Positions 17,318 through 25,218 of a DNA stretch of 27,617 nt are shown here, piece by piece (positions within the stretch are counted from its first letter, which is position 1; the number at the start of each line of letters is the position of its first letter). Source of the stretch: JAJDAN01 sp046583095 (lineage in GTDB: Bacteria; Myxococcota_A; UBA9160; UBA4427). Position numbers and translations under genes: made by a program. The stretch covers positions 1 to 27,617 of the forward strand of contig JAYGDB010000234.1 in assembly GCA_046583095.1 (NCBI GenBank). The letters are read 5' to 3'. The notes beneath the pieces were generated by a model. It saw only the letters and a program-made list of their open reading frames with translations, searched no databases and was not told the origin of the DNA.

Positions 17318-18631
17318 GTGCTGACCACCGTTCGCTCCTTCTTCGCGCCGCCGCTCTCCGCAACGACCGAGCAGAGCACCGGAAAGCTCGTCTGGTTGGT
17401 GCGGCTGCGCTGGCTCGCGATCACCGCCCAGTGCCTCACGATCGCGCCGGCCCTCGAATTCGAGCTGCTGGAGGTGCAGATGCTCCCGTACTTCGCGGGA
17501 GTGATCGTACTGCTGGCAGGCCTGAACGTCGTCACCTGGGCGGCTCTCCGCCGCGGCGCAGTGGCAACCCCCGGCCGCATCCTCTTCCAACTCGGCTGCG
17601 ACGTCATCGGCCTGACCTGCATGCTCGCCCTGACGGGCGGCGCCTGGAATCCGATGGTGCCGATCCTCTTCGTGCACACGGGTCTGGGTGCGCTGCTGCT
17701 GGAAGGTCGGCTGAGCCTCCTCTTCTTCGCGCTGCTGATCGGCTGTCTGCTCGCCCTGCAGGTGCTCGGGCAGGTGCCGCGCGTGCCGCCCGGACTCGAA
17801 GGAGTACTGCTCCCCTGGCAGATCCTGTTCCCCGCACAGCTGGTGGTGGCCGGCGTCTTCTGGATCCTCACCGCCTGGCTGTCGAGGACGCTGACCGGCA
17901 TGACCGCGCACTATGCGCTGCTACAGGAGCGACAGACCGGTATCGACCGCCTGCGCGCTGTCGGTGCCTTGGCGGCCGGCCTCTCGCACGAGCTGGCGAC
18001 GCCGCTGAACACCGCGCAGCTGAAGCTCGCCCGCCTCGGACGCACCCCGGCGCTGGCGGACGACATCGACTTGAAGACGGCCGCCGAAGCCCTCGAGCGC
18101 TGTCGCGACGTGTTGCGTCACATGGCGGGCGCACCCCTGCAGCCGGATCGGCTGCACCTCGAGGTCGTCGACGTAGACGAGATCGTCAGCCAGGTCTGTG
18201 CCGGAATCCAGCTCGAGCACGAGGAAGTGGGGATCCATATCTCGACGCACGGGCTGGCGCCGCGTCGCGCGTTGGTTCCGGCGGTCGCGTTCTCCCAGGC
18301 GCTGCTCAACCTGATCGACAACGCCATCGAGGCGGGCGGTAGTAATTCCATCGAGGTGATGATCGACAATCCGGACGGCCGCACCGAGGTGTCGATCCTC
18401 GACCGCGGGAAGGGCTGGCCAGAGGTCGTGAGAACTCACGTCGGCGAGCCCTTCGTCACCACCAAGCCCGGCGGGGTTGGGCTCGGCCTCTACTTCGTCC
18501 ACAGCCTCGCGGCCGCGGTGGGGGGTGAGCTGCTGCTGCGAGATCGGAGTGACGGCGGAGCCGTCGCACGCATTCGCTTCCCCAGAGTCAGCTCCGTCGC
18601 CGCCGAGACCATGGAGCCGGCCACCTCATGA
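17318..18631 (+). CDS. regB: RegB/PrrB-type redox sensor histidine kinase
   Basis: 437 residues, GTG start. About six membrane helices (28–185) hold GGAWNPM (107–113), close to the GGxxNPF quinone-site motif of RegB/PrrB. The dimerisation helix has GLSHELATPL with H224 as the phospho-acceptor, and RCRDVLRHM places C262 where Rhodobacter RegB has its redox-active cysteine. The ATPase domain shows the N box NLIDNAIEAG (N335), DRGKGW and PGGVGLGLY. Such kinases sense the quinone pool and oxygen and control respiration, photosynthesis, carbon and nitrogen fixation genes in α- and γ-proteobacteria. The stop overlaps the regA ATG (ATGA). Both sensory elements being present makes redox sensing likely. 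The target genes are unknown here. Confidence 0.9.
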   Translation: MLTTVRSFFAPPLSATTEQSTGKLVWLVRLRWLAITAQCLTIAPALEFELLEVQMLPYFAGVIVLLAGLNVVTWAALRRGAVATPGRILFQLGCDVIGLTCMLALTGGAWNPMVPILFVHTGLGALLLEGRLSLLFFALLIGCLLALQVLGQVPRVPPGLEGVLLPWQILFPAQLVVAGVFWILTAWLSRTLTGMTAHYALLQERQTGIDRLRAVGALAAGLSHELATPLNTAQLKLARLGRTPALADDIDLKTAAEALERCRDVLRHMAGAPLQPDRLHLEVVDVDEIVSQVCAGIQLEHEEVGIHISTHGLAPRRALVPAVAFSQALLNLIDNAIEAGGSNSIEVMIDNPDGRTEVSILDRGKGWPEVVRTHVGEPFVTTKPGGVGLGLYFVHSLAAAVGGELLLRDRSDGGAVARIRFPRVSSVAAETMEPATS

Positions 18632-19173
18632 CCTGGGACGACGACGAGCAGACGCTCCTCATCGTCGAGGACAACCTCCGCTTCGCGGACACGTTGGCGA
18701 CCGAGCTGAGCGACCGCGGCTATGCGGTAGAGACCCTTGCCAGCCTTGTGGCAGTGAAGGACGCGGACACCGCTCGCTTTCGCTACGCAATCGTCGACCT
18801 GCGCCTGCGTCAGGACAGTGGGCTCGACGTCATCCAGGAGATCAAGGATCGGAGCCCAGACACCCACATCGTGGTGCTGACCGGATACGGCAGCATCGCA
18901 ACAGCCGTCCAGGCCACGAAGCTGGGGGCCGCCCACTACCTCACGAAGCCCGTCGACATCGACGAGGTGGAGCGCGCGCTCCACAGCGACGAGTACCCGA
19001 CCGAGGAGGTCCCGATTCCGACGGAGTTCCAGAGCCTCTACCGGCACGAGCGCGAGTACATCGAGTTCGTGCTCGCCGAGTGCGAGGGCAACATCAGCCA
19101 GGCGGCCCGAAGGCTCGGCCTGCACCGCCAGAGCCTCCAGCGCAAGCTGAGGAAGTACACGCCGACGAACTAG
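18628..19173 (+). CDS. regA: RegA/PrrA-type response regulator
   Basis: 181 residues, the usual RegA length. Receiver domain with E14/D15, phospho-acceptor D57 (YAIVDLRLRQDSG), T85 (VVLTGYGSIATAV, a strong RegA signature) and K107 (YLTKPVD). A short linker with Pro residues follows, then a Fis-type helix-turn-helix, GNISQAARRLGLHRQSLQRK (about 154–173), that binds DNA. Start and upstream stop overlap (ATGA), so it is coupled to the kinase. The RegA linker and HTH are well conserved, supporting DNA binding to GC-rich inverted repeats as known for the family. It ends 40 bases before a convergent gene. Confidence 0.92.
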   Translation: MTWDDDEQTLLIVEDNLRFADTLATELSDRGYAVETLASLVAVKDADTARFRYAIVDLRLRQDSGLDVIQEIKDRSPDTHIVVLTGYGSIATAVQATKLGAAHYLTKPVDIDEVERALHSDEYPTEEVPIPTEFQSLYRHEREYIEFVLAECEGNISQAARRLGLHRQSLQRKLRKYTPTN

Positions 19174-19213
19174 GGGTGAACGCCGCGCGCAGCGAGCCTT
19201 CGAGATCCGGTTC

Positions 19214-20728
19214 TCAGCTCGGATCGAAGATGTTTCGCTCGCCGTCGTGGCGAACGGCGCCGGCTCTTCCGATCGCCTCCTCGGCCGCGAATGCTTCGAG
19301 CAGGTCCCGGTCATCGGAAGTGTTCGCGAGGAAGCGGCGTCCGTCTTCGAGTCGTCCCACCACGATGCCCCGCTCGGGTTGCGAATCGCGCCCGTAGAGG
19401 ACCGTGTAGGTCTCGACCGTGGCTCGTCCGTTGACCTCGTCGGCAACCTCGACCGGAGCGGTCGGCAGGTCGTGAAGAGGCGGCGCGGTGCCCGCTGCCT
19501 CGAGGTCGCCCTCGGGTGGAATCGTCGAGAGGACTGCGGCTGAGTGCTTGGTGAGATACCAGCCGTTTCCGGTGACGAGTCCGTTCGCGCCCCGACCCTC
19601 TCGCAGTTCCGTCGTCATCTGGGCCAGACCGTGAGTCGTGTAGTTGTTTGCAGGCCCCCCGAAGTACGGCAGGCCTCCGGTGACGGTCAGGCCACGAGCA
19701 TCGTCGATCGCCAAGTCCAGCATCTCGCACGCCATCCCCACCGCAGCGGGAAAGCAGCTGTACAGGTCGAAGCGATCGATCTCGTCGAGGCCGATGGCCG
19801 AGCGCTCGAGCGCCCGCAGCTGGGAGGCCTTCATGGCGGGACAGGCGGCGTGATCGGGACGCTCGCTCGGCCACCAGGCCTCCTCGACCGCGTCCGCGCC
19901 CCCGCGCCAGTACACCCAGTGCTCCTCGGAGACGCCCAGGTTGCGCGCCTGGGCCTCGGACATCAACAGAACGGCGGCCGCCTGATCGGTGTCGAGAACC
20001 GCGTTCAGATACTTCGTGTACGGGAACCCGACCATGCGGTTCTCCGGCGCCACGGTCGTCAGCTCTTCGGCCGTGCGCTCAACGGGGAACCACGCGTACG
20101 GATTGGCAGCCGCGACCTTGGTGAGGGGATGGAAGAGCTTTCCCATCCGCGCCCGATGCTCCTCGAGCCCGAGCTTTCTGCGCGCGCGCAACGCGTTCTC
20201 GAAGATCGGGTAGATTTCGGTGGGCATCGCCAACCCGTAGTGGCGCTCCCGCTCGGACGCGCCCGGCAGGGTCTTGCCAAACACCTCGGGCGACCCGGGC
20301 CGACTGACCTCGGTCGTCCAATCGACCTTCACGCCCTGCTTGGCAGAGCGGCGCAGGGTCTTCATGTTGTTGCAACCCGCCATCAGGGCCACCTGCGAGC
20401 GTCCCGTCGCGATGCTGCTCGCCAACTCGTTGAACATCGCAATCGGAAACTCGCCGCCAACCCCGCAGACGATCTCCCTCGAAGGCCGCGCAGACAGGGC
20501 GTCCCCCAGCGCGCGGGGCGGGTTCTCGGTGCGCCAGCCGGCCACCGGAACGACCGCGATCGTGTCGAGTGCAGCCAGGGCCCGCGCGCCGGCCCCGCAT
20601 TCGTCGGCGGCCTCGCGCGCCATCCGGACGAGCATCGTCAGCGGATCGAGCGCTTCCGCGAGATCGACGTCCCGCTGGACGAGCTGAGCAACGCCTACGA
20701 TGACAGGCCTGCGTTCGGGCGTGGACAT
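19214..20728 (-). CDS. thiolase-like (acetyl-CoA acetyltransferase-related) protein
   Basis: 504 residues from the ATG at 20728; the frame stays open further upstream as Ser/Pro-rich sequence running antisense to the divergent gene. The start VIVGVAQLVQRDVDLAEALDP and the core DRFDLYSCFPAAVGMACEML, TVTGGLPYFGGPANNYTTHG and NGWYLTKHSAAVLST belong to a long thiolase-like family (about 500 residues) common in mycobacteria and environmental bacteria. The block CGVGGEFPIAMFNELASSIA aligns with the thiolase Cys motif with Gly in the Cys position, so ordinary Claisen chemistry is doubtful. The extra ~100 C-terminal residues (ATVETYTVLYGRDSQPERGI) look like the OB-fold appended in this family, possibly replacing a DUF35 partner. 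No operon partner. Confidence 0.8.
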   Translation of the reverse strand: MSTPERRPVIVGVAQLVQRDVDLAEALDPLTMLVRMAREAADECGAGARALAALDTIAVVPVAGWRTENPPRALGDALSARPSREIVCGVGGEFPIAMFNELASSIATGRSQVALMAGCNNMKTLRRSAKQGVKVDWTTEVSRPGSPEVFGKTLPGASERERHYGLAMPTEIYPIFENALRARRKLGLEEHRARMGKLFHPLTKVAAANPYAWFPVERTAEELTTVAPENRMVGFPYTKYLNAVLDTDQAAAVLLMSEAQARNLGVSEEHWVYWRGGADAVEEAWWPSERPDHAACPAMKASQLRALERSAIGLDEIDRFDLYSCFPAAVGMACEMLDLAIDDARGLTVTGGLPYFGGPANNYTTHGLAQMTTELREGRGANGLVTGNGWYLTKHSAAVLSTIPPEGDLEAAGTAPPLHDLPTAPVEVADEVNGRATVETYTVLYGRDSQPERGIVVGRLEDGRRFLANTSDDRDLLEAFAAEEAIGRAGAVRHDGERNIFDPS

Positions 20729-20736
20729 GGCCAACC

Positions 20737-20742
20737 AGCGTA
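20737..20742 (-). promoter_or_regulatory. possible extended -10 box for the thiolase-like gene
   Basis: TGATACGCT on the minus strand (hexamer TACGCT), 8 bases before the ATG at 20728. A TATCAT hexamer reads on the other strand at 20741–20746 towards the luciferase-like gene. The divergent gap is 49 bp, so the promoters overlap. Confidence 0.35.
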
Positions 20743-20777
20743 TCATAGGAGCCAGACCTACTCGGGGGATTGGCAGC

Positions 20778-21620
20778 ATGAAGATCGGTCTGTTCGGAAT
20801 CGGGTCCGGGCTTTGCGGCGACCCCGCAATCGCGCGCGACGTTGCACGCGCTGCGGAAGCCGCGGGCTTCGAGTCGCTCTGGACCGGCGAGCACGTGGTG
20901 CTTCCGGATCCACAGGCTCCCCCGTCTCCCGCACCTCCCGAGTTTCCGATGCTGCACCCATCGACGATCCTGTCGCACCTTGCAGCCGTGACGGATCGCG
21001 TGCTTCTCGGTACCGGCATCGTGCTGCTTCCGCAGCGCAACCCGGTGGTGCTCGCCAAGGAGCTCGCGAGTCTCGACGTCGTCTCCGGCGGGCGCCTTCT
21101 CTTCGGCCTTGGCGTCGGCTACCTCGAAGCCGAGTTCAACGCACTGGGTGTCCCCTTCGCGGAACGGGGGGCGCGCGCCGACGAGTACCTGGAGGCCATG
21201 AAGGCCCTGTGGACCCAGGAGAAGCCCGCCTTCAAGGGACGCTTCGCTGCCTTCGAGGGCGTGCAGGCGCGACCCCGGCCCCTCCAACAGCCGCATCCCC
21301 CGATCGTGGTCGGGGGCATGAGCCCGAGCGCCTACCGTCGCGCTACGTCGAAGGGCAACGGCTGGTATGGATTCGCACTCGACGCTGCGGGCACCGAGGC
21401 CGCGCTGGCGGCACTGCGTGAGGCCGCCGGCCGAGTCGAACGCCCCGACGCCCTCGGCCGCCTCGAAATCTCCGTCACCCCTTCCGTGAAGGTGGACGCC
21501 GAGTTGGTGAGCCGGCTGGAAGACCTCGGCGTGGACCGCATCGTCTCGCTGATGCGGGGACGCGACCGTGACTCGCTGCTCTCGTTCGTGGACGACCTGG
21601 CCACCGAAGTGATCCGCTAG
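20778..21620 (+). CDS. luciferase-like monooxygenase, F420-dependent oxidoreductase type
   Basis: 280 residues from the ATG at 20778 (MKIGLFGIGSG). GGGGGA lies 8 bases upstream; an earlier in-frame ATG at 20700 would sit inside the divergent gene. The TIM-barrel family signature is clear: ESLWTGEHVVLPD, LGTGIVLLPQRNPVVLAKEL, SGGRLLFGLGVGYLEAEFNA, FAERGARADEYLEAMKALWT, RPLQQPHPPIVVGG. This matches the TIGR03619-type LLM group, which mostly uses coenzyme F420 and sometimes FMN. The reaction is a two-electron redox step or monooxygenation on an unknown substrate. It is divergent from the thiolase-like gene across 49 bp, so both may serve one pathway. Whether the host makes F420 cannot be seen here. 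Confidence 0.85.
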   Translation: MKIGLFGIGSGLCGDPAIARDVARAAEAAGFESLWTGEHVVLPDPQAPPSPAPPEFPMLHPSTILSHLAAVTDRVLLGTGIVLLPQRNPVVLAKELASLDVVSGGRLLFGLGVGYLEAEFNALGVPFAERGARADEYLEAMKALWTQEKPAFKGRFAAFEGVQARPRPLQQPHPPIVVGGMSPSAYRRATSKGNGWYGFALDAAGTEAALAALREAAGRVERPDALGRLEISVTPSVKVDAELVSRLEDLGVDRIVSLMRGRDRDSLLSFVDDLATEVIR

Positions 21621-21636
21621 GACCGCGCTTTCGACA

Positions 21637-23142
21637 CTACGCGAGGGTCAGGAGCTGGTGGGCCTGCTGGGTGGCCTCCGGGATCAGAACGTCGAACGGG
21701 CAGGCGTTCGCGCAGGGAGCGCTGCAGCCCGTGCACACGTCGGCCTTCACGTCGAGCTTCGCGTACTGCCGCATGGCCTCTCGCTCGTCCCCGTAGTCCT
21801 CGAAGTACATCTTGAAACGCAGGACGTCGTCGATCGGGAGCCCTTCCGGACAGCTCGACAGGCACGCACCGCAGTGCTGATAGCAATGCTGGCCCGCGAT
21901 CAGCCGGTCGTAGTTCTGCAGGATCGCCTGATCGGCCGGCGCCAGAGGTCGACCCGACGCGTAGAGATATTCGTCGACGTTCGACAGCTCGTGGAACGAG
22001 ATGACCAGGCAGGCGACGGACGGGTTCGAGAGCACCCACTTGAATGCCGCCTGGGTGTACGAGTCCTGCTCGGGCCGCGACTCGAGCAAGCCCTTGTGCT
22101 TCGCGCCCTTGAGCGTCTTCATCGCCACGACGCCCATGTCCTGCGCGTGTGCGCGATCGACGATCTCCGCGAGCCGCGGCCAGGCGCCGTGGTGGTATGC
22201 GAGCATCATTACATCGAAGGCACCGCTCTCGAGGGCCTTGTCGGCCACCGCCTCGAGGTTCGGCGTGTGGGACGAGAAGCCGAGGTGGCGGACCTTCCCC
22301 TGCTGCTTCAACCGGTCGAAGGCCTCGTGGACGTTCGGATCCATCAGCCGCTCGAGGGTGTTGCAGGAATGGATGTGAACGAGGTCCACGTAGTCGGTCT
22401 GCAGCCGACCCAGGCTCCCCTCCACCGCCTGCATGTAATCGCCGACGCTGGTGCCGGCCGGCAGGTTGCCATCGGGCGTGCAGAACTTGGTGGCCAGGAA
22501 CATCTTGTCGCGGTGGCCCTTGATGGCGCGGCCGAGGGCCAACTCGGAGCCCGTCTCCGAGTAGTCGGGGGCGGTGTCGAAGTAGTTGACACCGCGCTCG
22601 ATGGCAGCCCGCGCCACCTGCTCGCCGACCTCGCCCTTGATGCGGCCGGAGCCGAGCGAGATGTCGGACACCTCGAAGTTCGTACGCCCGAGCCGGCGGT
22701 ACGCCCGGACACGCGCGCCTTCCCATTCCTTACGCGGGCTGTCGGCGTGGTTGGGAACCCGGGCCTGCATGCTGGGGCCCGTCACGGTCACCCAGCCGAT
22801 GTTCTTGCCGACCGTCGCTGCGAGGCTCGCGAAGATGCCGCCGAGGCTCGTCGCGAACCCAGCCAGGAAGCGCCGACGTCCGAGGCCCTTCACGGGCTCC
22901 GCGTCGGCGGGCTGCGCGGCGCCGCCGATGCGGCGCGACCAGAGCACCGTGACGCTCAGCGAACCGAGCAGCGCGAGGAGCGAGAGCCAGAGCGGCCAGC
23001 TGGGAAGCAGCGACCGGTCCATGCCTTCGACGGCCGATCCGAGCCAGCCGCCGAGTGCGAAGTAGAAGATCACGACCGTCAGCGCCCAGGAGGCCGCCAC
23101 CATCCAGCCTGCGATCACGAAGCGAGAGCCCGAGTCTGCCAT
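21637..23142 (-). CDS. membrane-anchored aldo/keto reductase with C-terminal Fe-S clusters
   Basis: 501 residues, ATG at 23142 with GGGAGG upstream. The N-terminus has two membrane helices (about 8–30 and 47–69) and then a twin-arginine-like motif GLGRRRFLAGFATSLGG (87–102) with a hydrophobic stretch. The AKR barrel (about 145–400) keeps the tetrad D189, Y194, K219 and H258 (FDTAPDYSETG, ATKFC, VHIHSC). The C-terminus carries two four-cysteine sets, C420/C424/C427/C431 and C470/C473/C477/C481, consistent with two [4Fe-4S] clusters. Fe-S AKRs of this kind are usually soluble. The anchor suggests a link to membrane electron transfer. It lies 67 bases after the MBL-hydrolase gene on the same strand. 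Confidence 0.85.
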   Translation of the reverse strand: MADSGSRFVIAGWMVAASWALTVVIFYFALGGWLGSAVEGMDRSLLPSWPLWLSLLALLGSLSVTVLWSRRIGGAAQPADAEPVKGLGRRRFLAGFATSLGGIFASLAATVGKNIGWVTVTGPSMQARVPNHADSPRKEWEGARVRAYRRLGRTNFEVSDISLGSGRIKGEVGEQVARAAIERGVNYFDTAPDYSETGSELALGRAIKGHRDKMFLATKFCTPDGNLPAGTSVGDYMQAVEGSLGRLQTDYVDLVHIHSCNTLERLMDPNVHEAFDRLKQQGKVRHLGFSSHTPNLEAVADKALESGAFDVMMLAYHHGAWPRLAEIVDRAHAQDMGVVAMKTLKGAKHKGLLESRPEQDSYTQAAFKWVLSNPSVACLVISFHELSNVDEYLYASGRPLAPADQAILQNYDRLIAGQHCYQHCGACLSSCPEGLPIDDVLRFKMYFEDYGDEREAMRQYAKLDVKADVCTGCSAPCANACPFDVLIPEATQQAHQLLTLA

Positions 23143-23209
23143 GCCTGCCTCCCAATAGTCTCGAGAGGGGAGTCTACGTCAGACCGTGGTGGAGAGGATC
23201 CCGCGGCGG

Positions 23210-24349
23210 TCACTCGGTGAGATAGAGATACTTCCCGTCCCGGTCGGACGTCCGCTCAGCGCCTCCCAGGATCCGGAGATGCTCCAGGTGCGCGTAGGTC
23301 TCGCTCTCCGCCATCGCCCCCCAGCTGCGCTTCTTGAAGAGCCGCTCCGAAAAGGCCTGCACGGTGGCAGGACCCAGGGCATTCGAGATCTCCCGCACCT
23401 TGGCGAGACGCTCGACGTGGTGGCGCTTGATGTCCTCGCAGCGGCCCGCCAGGTCTTCGAAGGGGTGACCGTGGGCGGGCAGCGCCAGGGAGACGTCGGG
23501 CAGCGCAGCCGCCTCGTCCAGAGAGTTGAAGAACTCGTTCAGGGGATCCGCGAAGGTCGAGAGGCCGGAGATGTGGGGCGTGATGCTGGGCAGGACGTGA
23601 TCCCCTGCGAGAAACAGTCCGTCCTCGCGATTGTGCAGACAGATGTGGTCCTCGGTGTGGCCCGGGGTGTGGACGACGAACCACTCGCGACCCGCCAGGC
23701 GCAGGACGGCGCCAGCACTCACCGAATCGGTGATCTCCGGCACCCAGCCCCCGCGGCCCATCATCCGCATCGCCTGCCACTTGACACGCGATCCCAGCGG
23801 CGGGCGAGGGGGGTCGCCACCCCACGGCGTCCGCGCTCCGGACCCCCAGCCGCCGTGCGCGCCGCTGCTGGGCTCCTCCTCCAGCTGCTCCTGGTGGGTC
23901 TGCAGGTCGTCGACCGAGACCTCGGGCTCCTTCTTGTGCGCATGCATCGCCATCCCGAACCGGAACGCGTCGTGGGCGATCACCTTCGAACCGGCCTGCT
24001 TGACGAAGCGCGTGGCACCCCCGAAGTGATCGGGATGCGAGTGCGTGACGATCACCGTGTGAACGTCCTTCACCCCGAGTCCCGCCTGCTTGAGGCGTTT
24101 CTTGAGGGCGCTCCAGCTGTCGGGGCCCGGCATGCCGGGATCGACGACGGCGGCTCCGTCTCCGTCGAGAAGCGCATAACAGTTCACGTGGCCCAGCCCA
24201 GGCATGAAGATGGGAAGCTCCATCCGCAGCACGTTCGGTGCCAGCTCGGTGACTTCGCTGCGAGCGGGCTCCTGCTCCTGCTTGCGCTGCTTGCTCGCAG
24301 GCTTGGGCGCTTCCGCCGGAGCGGGCTCGTTTGCCTTGGGCTGTTGCAT
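23210..24349 (-). CDS. MBL-fold metallo-hydrolase
   Basis: 379 residues from the ATG at 24349, which has GAGAGG just upstream; a GTG at 24370 would add seven residues and cannot be excluded. The first ~35 residues are Lys/Glu/Pro/Ala-rich and disordered. The β-lactamase-like core has GHVNCYALLDG, AAVVDPGMPG, the metal motif THSHPDHFGG (H103, H105, D107, H108), HTPGHTEDHICL and AGDHVLPSITPH. The C-terminal helical part (ERLAKVREISNALGPATVQA) resembles the winged-helix tail of glyoxalase II/LACTB2-like enzymes. Hydrolase of a thioester, lactone or similar. The substrate is unknown. It probably shares a message with the downstream aldo/keto reductase and is divergent from an SDR gene across 59 bp. 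Confidence 0.85.
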   Translation of the reverse strand: MQQPKANEPAPAEAPKPASKQRKQEQEPARSEVTELAPNVLRMELPIFMPGLGHVNCYALLDGDGAAVVDPGMPGPDSWSALKKRLKQAGLGVKDVHTVIVTHSHPDHFGGATRFVKQAGSKVIAHDAFRFGMAMHAHKKEPEVSVDDLQTHQEQLEEEPSSGAHGGWGSGARTPWGGDPPRPPLGSRVKWQAMRMMGRGGWVPEITDSVSAGAVLRLAGREWFVVHTPGHTEDHICLHNREDGLFLAGDHVLPSITPHISGLSTFADPLNEFFNSLDEAAALPDVSLALPAHGHPFEDLAGRCEDIKRHHVERLAKVREISNALGPATVQAFSERLFKKRSWGAMAESETYAHLEHLRILGGAERTSDRDGKYLYLTE

Positions 24350-24408
24350 GGGCCTCTCACGGTAGCCCACGGTCTGTCACACTCCAAAGCCCTGAAAGGA
24401 CGGTGAGC

Positions 24409-25194
24409 ATGACCGATCGGCTGAACGGAACAGTGACAGTGATCACGGGCGCGGCATCCGGAATCGGCGCTGCATGCGCACATCGCTTCGCCCAGGAGGG
24501 TGCGCGCATCGCTGGAATCGACATCGCAAAACCCACGGACGACAGCAAGTGGAAGGCGGCCGAAGCCGTCGCACCCGACGCGGCGTTCTGGCTCGGCGAC
24601 GTCCGCGACGAAACGAGCATCGAGACGATCGTTGCCGAGATCGCCGAACGCTTCGGTCAGATCGACTCTCTGGTGAATGCCGCCGGCGTCTCGACGGGCG
24701 GCGCCGTAGACGAACTCGACATCGCGGAGTGGGAGCGCGTAATCGGGATCAACCTGACCGGCACGTTCCTGGTCTCGAAACACGTCGTGCGTCGCATGAA
24801 GGAACGCCGCAGCGGCTGCATCGTCAACCTCGCAAGCATCGAGGGGCTGGAGGCGATGGAGGCACAGGCCGCCTACAACGCCTCGAAGGGCGGAGTCGTA
24901 CTCCTCACCCGCAACATGGCGGTCGATTACGGGCACCTGGGCATCCGCGTCAACTGCCTGTGTCCCGGGCTGATCGAGACACCCCTCACGCAGATCCTCA
25001 AGCTGCCGGAGCTCGAGGCAGTCCGGCAGAAGTTCGTCGAGGGGCACCTGCTGAGGCGTCCGGGACAACCCGAAGAGGTCGCGAGCGCGGCGCTCTTCCT
25101 CGTCTCCGAAGACGCCTCCTTCGTGTCGGGCGCGGCGCTCACCGTCGATGGTGGCTACACGGCCGGGCGCCGGCTCACCCAGCCCCCCGAGTAG
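24409..25194 (+). CDS. short-chain dehydrogenase/reductase, probably NAD-linked
   Basis: 261 residues from the ATG at 24409, with AAAGGA about 12 bases upstream; the frame is open before this but overlaps the divergent gene. Classical SDR: TGAASGIG (13–20), Asp38 after strand 2 (GIDIAKP), which favours NAD(H), LVNAAGVS, catalytic S143 (NLASIEG), Y156 and K160 (YNASK), PGLIETPLT, and SFVSGAALTVDGGYTA near the end. Oxidises a secondary alcohol or reduces a ketone; the sequence does not define the substrate. It shares a 59-bp divergent region with the MBL-hydrolase operon and is followed after 24 bases by a membrane-protein gene. Confidence 0.9.
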   Translation: MTDRLNGTVTVITGAASGIGAACAHRFAQEGARIAGIDIAKPTDDSKWKAAEAVAPDAAFWLGDVRDETSIETIVAEIAERFGQIDSLVNAAGVSTGGAVDELDIAEWERVIGINLTGTFLVSKHVVRRMKERRSGCIVNLASIEGLEAMEAQAAYNASKGGVVLLTRNMAVDYGHLGIRVNCLCPGLIETPLTQILKLPELEAVRQKFVEGHLLRRPGQPEEVASAALFLVSEDASFVSGAALTVDGGYTAGRRLTQPPE

Positions 25195-25218
25195 GGGGCC
25201 GGCTTTCACGGAGGATTC

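Noticed and set aside
20729..21058. Upstream extension of the thiolase-like frame to 21058
   Set aside because: Ser/Pro/Arg-rich sequence antisense to the luciferase-like gene; the family N-terminus starts at 20728.
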